From: CAYOBW01 sp964402115
Lineage (GTDB): Bacteria; Verrucomicrobiota; Kiritimatiellia; UBA8416; CAYOBW01
Assembly: GCA_964402115.1 (NCBI GenBank)
Contig: CAYOBW010000254.1
Location: 1-10,598, forward strand
DNA: 10,598 bases
Reading direction: 5' to 3'
Shown: positions 7,776-10,598 of the stretch, piece by piece
Position numbering within the stretch: the first letter of the stretch is position 1
How the letters are laid out: each line of letters begins with the position of its first letter
Program-made: the position numbers and the translations under genes
The notes under the pieces: generated by a model
What the model was told of the DNA's origin: nothing
The model's database searches: none
What the model saw: only the letters and a program-made list of their open reading frames with translations

Positions 7776-8108
7776 GCCGCAAAGGTAGCGATCCGCGGAA
7801 GCGTGACAAGCTCCTTTTCGCGCCGGCAGCGCGCACGGCCGCGCTGGCAGAACCGTCACGCCTCACGTTTCTGAGCGGGGCGACGCTGACGTGCAGGTGG
7901 TTCGCGCCTCTGAAGGTGCTGCTCGATGCGGTCGCGCCAGTATCCCGGCTTCCGCTTCGCATGTGCCACGGATGACCAACTCGGCGCCTTCCTGGTGACC
8001 GTGCCGCGGCTTGTTGGATAGTGGTTTCTGCCTGGGTGGCCGCGAAGGGCAGGCACAGCAGCTCACGCTTCCTGTCGATGACGAAGCGATGTGGCCCCCG
8101 CATCTCGC
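7776..8108. other. 333-nt gap without a convincing gene
   Basis: This stretch lies between the nitroreductase stop and the prenyl synthase start. On the minus strand a reading frame opens with GTG at 8112, overlapping the nitroreductase stop (GTGA), and runs into the prenyl synthase gene; another frame (7856-8056) encodes about 66 Arg/Pro-rich residues. Neither resembles a known family well enough to call. The stretch could hold a promoter for the prenyl synthase gene (TTGTCA near 7803-7808 on the minus strand is a weak -35 candidate), a decayed gene, or a small unknown protein. Confidence 0.4.
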
Positions 8109-8666
8109 TCACATCCCGCCCTTCTCCAGGTTGAACCGTGCGATCGCGGACAGCGGCTTGCGCACCTTGGCGCGCTGGGCCGGCTCCGCGGCGTAGCCGA
8201 GGCTCACCATGAGGTCCACGCGCGCGGCGCGCGGCAGGCCGAGCACGCGCCGCACGGCCGGCGCGTCGAACCAGCCCAGCCAGCAGCTCCCGAGCCCCTC
8301 CTCCTCCGCCTGCAGGACCAGGTGCTCCACGGCGATGCCCACGTCCACCAGGTTGTACGGCACGCCGCGCAGGCGGCCGGCCAGCTGCGCCGCGGGCTTG
8401 GAGGGCTCGGTCGTGACGACGATCAGCACGGGCGCTTCGCGCGCGAAGCGGTTCATGGCGTAGACGTGCGAGAACGCCGCTGCGGCCAGCTGTGTGCGGA
8501 GGGGTTCGGCATCCACCACGCTGAACCCCCACGGCTGGGAGTTGCAGGCCGACGGCGCCAGGCGCGCCGCTTCGAGGCAGCGCTCGACCGCCTCGCGCGG
8601 CACGGGCCGCGCGGGATCGTAGCGCCGCGTGCTCTGCCGGCGGCGACACAGCTCGAGGAAGCTCAT
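8109..8666 (-). CDS. Nitroreductase family FMN-dependent oxidoreductase
   Basis: A 185-residue protein of the NfsB/FRase-type nitroreductase fold. Such proteins bind FMN as dimers and use NAD(P)H to reduce nitro compounds, quinones or flavins; some family members do other redox chemistry. Visible are the N-terminal FMN-phosphate motif Arg10-x-Ser12-x-Arg14, Ser-Ala-Cys-Asn-Ser-Gln-Pro-Trp (39-46), Gly-Leu-Gly-Ser-Cys-Trp (124-129), and the C-terminal Leu-Gly-Tyr-Ala...Arg-Lys-Pro-Leu-Ser segment (156-173). It is slightly short, typical of the compact clade. The start at 8666 is supported by AGGAG (minus strand, 8677-8681) 10 nt before it. It lies 23 nt after the FAD-dependent oxidoreductase gene, so the two flavoproteins are probably co-transcribed. 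The physiological substrate cannot be told from sequence. Confidence 0.92.
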   Translation of the reverse strand: MSFLELCRRRQSTRRYDPARPVPREAVERCLEAARLAPSACNSQPWGFSVVDAEPLRTQLAAAAFSHVYAMNRFAREAPVLIVVTTEPSKPAAQLAGRLRGVPYNLVDVGIAVEHLVLQAEEEGLGSCWLGWFDAPAVRRVLGLPRAARVDLMVSLGYAAEPAQRAKVRKPLSAIARFNLEKGGM

Positions 8667-8689
8667 GGCGGCGGTGCTCCTGTCGGGGT

Positions 8690-10598
8690 TCAACGCGTTC
8701 CGCTCGCCGCGGGCTTCTCGACCAGCACGGCGCGGGCGTGGCGGGCGTAGTGGCCGTGCAGGTCCTCCGCGTACTGCCGCAGGGTGCGCGCGCCCAGGCC
8801 GTCGCAATCGCCGCACCGGTACAGCGCCCGCGCCAGGTACAGCTCCGCCAGCGCGGCGTTGCGCACGGACGTGTCCGTGCCGCTCGGCGGAATGTCCGTC
8901 ACCGCGCCGGCGATGTTGGTCACCGCGTGCCCGCCCACGCCCTGGAGCCGCAGCGCCGCGGCGAGGACCGGAGCGGCGGCGGGGTCCGCCAGGCTCTCGA
9001 GCGCCAGCGCCGTCGCGCGCACGTGCGAGAACTCGCTCGTGGCGCTGAGCTGCCGGGCCTTGTCCAGCAGCGGCGGCAGCGCGGCGGACACGCGCGTGCG
9101 GCCCAGCGCGACGACGAAGCTGTCCAGCGGGCTCAGGCTGAGGCCGAACTGCCCCATGCCGGTATAGCGCCACCCCTTGTCCCACCCCGGCGCGGCGGCG
9201 ACCGATTTCGCCAGCACCTCCGCCCCGCTCGGGTCGCCCAGCATCCCGAGCACGTGGGCATAGCGGAGCTGCGCCTCGCTGTCGTCGGACTTCGCGAGCG
9301 CCTCCCGCAGCAGCGGCACCGCGGTGTCGGCATGGGAGAGCACCACCTCCAGCCCCGCGTAGTCGGCGGCGACCGACCGGACCGCCTCGACGACGCGCGC
9401 GCGCGGCAGCGGGAAGGAGTCCTTCGCCCCAACCGCCGTCTCCGGCAGGTTGCCCACGCGCACGAGGTGCTGCTGCAGGGCCTGCAGGTCGAGCTCGCGC
9501 GTGGCGCACTTGCGCCGGGCGCACAGCGCCGCCGCCACGCCGGCGGCATAGCCCTGGTTCTGCACATCGGGCTGCATGCGGATGCACGGGATGGCGTCGC
9601 GGTGCGCGCTGACGGCCAGGCCGGTCACGAGCATGCCGTCGATCCCGCGGGGGAGCAGGCAGCGGTACGGCACCTGCACATCCACGGACTTGCGGTCGGG
9701 CGGCCGCACCATGAACAGGGGATGCACGGTGTAGCCGTGCGAATCGAAGTTGCTGCGGGCAATGACGATGGTGTCGGGGAACGTGCGGCGCAGCAGCATG
9801 TCCATCGGCGACAGCGTGACGTCGCCGACGATCTGCCGGCGCTCGCGGGAGTCGACAAGCTGCCCGAGGTCGTAAGCCCCCTTGAACTTTTGGCGCGCCA
9901 TCACGGTGATGCGCCAGAGATCGGCGGCATCCGTGTCGTCCACGAAGGTGTAGTCGGTGTTCGTGTACTTCTGCCCGAGCTCGCGCGGGGGCAGCCCGGT
10001 GCCCTGCACCGCCAGGTCGCCCGCGCCGGTGTAGCGGCAATCCGCGCCCGCCGCGGCGGCGATGTCGGCATTGCCCGTGGCGTCCACGACGGTGTGCGCC
10101 AGAACCACGCCGCGGCCCTGCGGCGTCTGGACGATGACGCCGGCCACGCGTCCGCCGGCGGTGACCGCCCCGGCGCCGAACGCGCCGTACCAGATGGCCG
10201 CGCCGGCCTTGCGCGCCTCGCGGCGGTACCATTCGCTCTTGTGCTCGGGGTCCCACTTGAGGCCTGTGGGGTTGCCTTTCGGATCGAACTTGGCGACGCC
10301 GGCGTCCACCTCGGACGTGAAGCCGCAGCGGTTGCCATGGTAGTACAGGCTGATGTAGCCGGCCGTGCCCACGCCGCCGAGGACATGGAGGTATTCGAGC
10401 AGGAGGGTCCGGGCGCCCTGCCGCGCCGCGGCGATGGCCGCCGGCGCGCCGCCCGTGCCGCCGCCCACCACCACAACGTCGTACGTGCCGATGACGGGTA
10501 CGCGCCCCTCCTCGGCCGGCGCCAGCCGGTTGCCGGCGCGGAAGCAAGCCTGCGTCACCGCCGCGCACACCAGGCCGGGGAGCGGCGTCCCCGCCCCG
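8690..10598 (-). CDS. FAD-dependent oxidoreductase with C-terminal HEAT-like repeats (5'-partial)
   Basis: The frame is open to the right window edge, so the N-terminus is missing. Residue numbers here count from the GTG at 10570. A Gly-Gly-Gly-Thr-Gly-Gly FAD loop (36-41) with Glu59 at the end of the second strand, Val-Val-Asp-Ala-Thr-Gly (161-166), and a C-terminal FAD-contact block (about 309-343, with Thr-Gly-Leu-Ala-Val-Ser-Ala-His-Arg and Gln-Asn-Gln-Gly) place it in the FAD_oxidored family. Residues ~405-545 are Ala/Leu-rich helical repeats of HEAT type. Because ~30 residues before the FAD loop continue open to the edge, a further N-terminal domain is likely. The substrate is unknown; sugar or polyol oxidation would be a guess. 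A nitroreductase follows after 23 nt. Confidence 0.85.
   Translation of the reverse strand, partial: GAGTPLPGLVCAAVTQACFRAGNRLAPAEEGRVPVIGTYDVVVVGGGTGGAPAAIAAARQGARTLLLEYLHVLGGVGTAGYISLYYHGNRCGFTSEVDAGVAKFDPKGNPTGLKWDPEHKSEWYRREARKAGAAIWYGAFGAGAVTAGGRVAGVIVQTPQGRGVVLAHTVVDATGNADIAAAAGADCRYTGAGDLAVQGTGLPPRELGQKYTNTDYTFVDDTDAADLWRITVMARQKFKGAYDLGQLVDSRERRQIVGDVTLSPMDMLLRRTFPDTIVIARSNFDSHGYTVHPLFMVRPPDRKSVDVQVPYRCLLPRGIDGMLVTGLAVSAHRDAIPCIRMQPDVQNQGYAAGVAAALCARRKCATRELDLQALQQHLVRVGNLPETAVGAKDSFPLPRARVVEAVRSVAADYAGLEVVLSHADTAVPLLREALAKSDDSEAQLRYAHVLGMLGDPSGAEVLAKSVAAAPGWDKGWRYTGMGQFGLSLSPLDSFVVALGRTRVSAALPPLLDKARQLSATSEFSHVRATALALESLADPAAAPVLAAALRLQGVGGHAVTNIAGAVTDIPPSGTDTSVRNAALAELYLARALYRCGDCDGLGARTLRQYAEDLHGHYARHARAVLVEKPAASGTR

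Noticed and set aside
7776..7859. N-terminally extended prenyl synthase
   Set aside because: The extra 28 residues have no family counterpart; the Met at 7775 gives the usual length.
7856..8056. Possible IS-element remnant (Tyr-Trp-Arg-Asp-Arg-Ile-Glu segment on the minus strand)
   Set aside because: Only a faint resemblance to transposase accessory proteins, with no inverted repeats or neighbouring transposase.
8667..10568. Upstream continuation of the nitroreductase frame, suggesting a giant fusion
   Set aside because: The upstream part is a low-complexity shadow of the FAD oxidoreductase; AGGAG before the ATG at 8666 supports the short protein.

Overview
This is a GC-rich, densely coding bacterial window with ten supportable protein genes. 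No rRNA, tRNA, CRISPR array or intact insertion sequence was seen. The mix points to a heterotrophic Gram-negative bacterium. It combines a possible lipoprotein with a TIM-barrel-like fold, sugar-phosphate dehydrogenases, a FAD oxidoreductase carrying HEAT-like repeats, and PlsY/GpsA phospholipid synthesis. A member of the PVC superphylum (for example Kiritimatiellota, Lentisphaerota or Planctomycetota) is my best guess, but this is inference from gene style and composition and not from a marker gene.

Layout: the left part (about 28-4490) is read on the + strand. A possible exported glycoside-hydrolase-like protein (28-1371) comes first. A clear sigma70-type promoter (1382-1409) and Shine-Dalgarno site then lead into a tight unit: a zinc alcohol dehydrogenase of the L-sorbose-1-phosphate reductase type (1496-2770), an SDR dehydrogenase closely resembling sorbitol-6-phosphate 2-dehydrogenase SrlD (2775-3854), and a DUF4160/DUF2442 small-protein pair (3862-4490). 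The pair looks lower in GC and may be a later insertion. The two dehydrogenases would fit a route sorbose-1-phosphate <-> sorbitol-6-phosphate <-> fructose-6-phosphate, or the same chemistry on another polyol/ketose phosphate.

The right part (4633-10598) is read on the - strand. From its 5' side it holds: a FAD-dependent oxidoreductase with HEAT-like repeats, cut by the right window edge; a nitroreductase 23 nt downstream; a 333-nt gap with no convincing gene; a farnesyl-diphosphate-synthase-type prenyltransferase; and gcvH-plsY-gpsA, where plsY and gpsA overlap by GTGA. The two halves converge at 4491-4632, which contains two perfect hairpins. One has a 16-bp stem in which one arm is the last codons of gpsA.

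The points most worth attention are the unexplained ~87-residue N-terminal extension on the SrlD-like enzyme, the sorbose/sorbitol-type dehydrogenase pair without a visible transporter or kinase, the coding/terminator double use at the gpsA stop, the missing active-site lysines in the prenyl synthase, and the FAD-oxidoreductase/HEAT protein paired with a nitroreductase. I did not find a clear defence, mobile or otherwise wholly new system.
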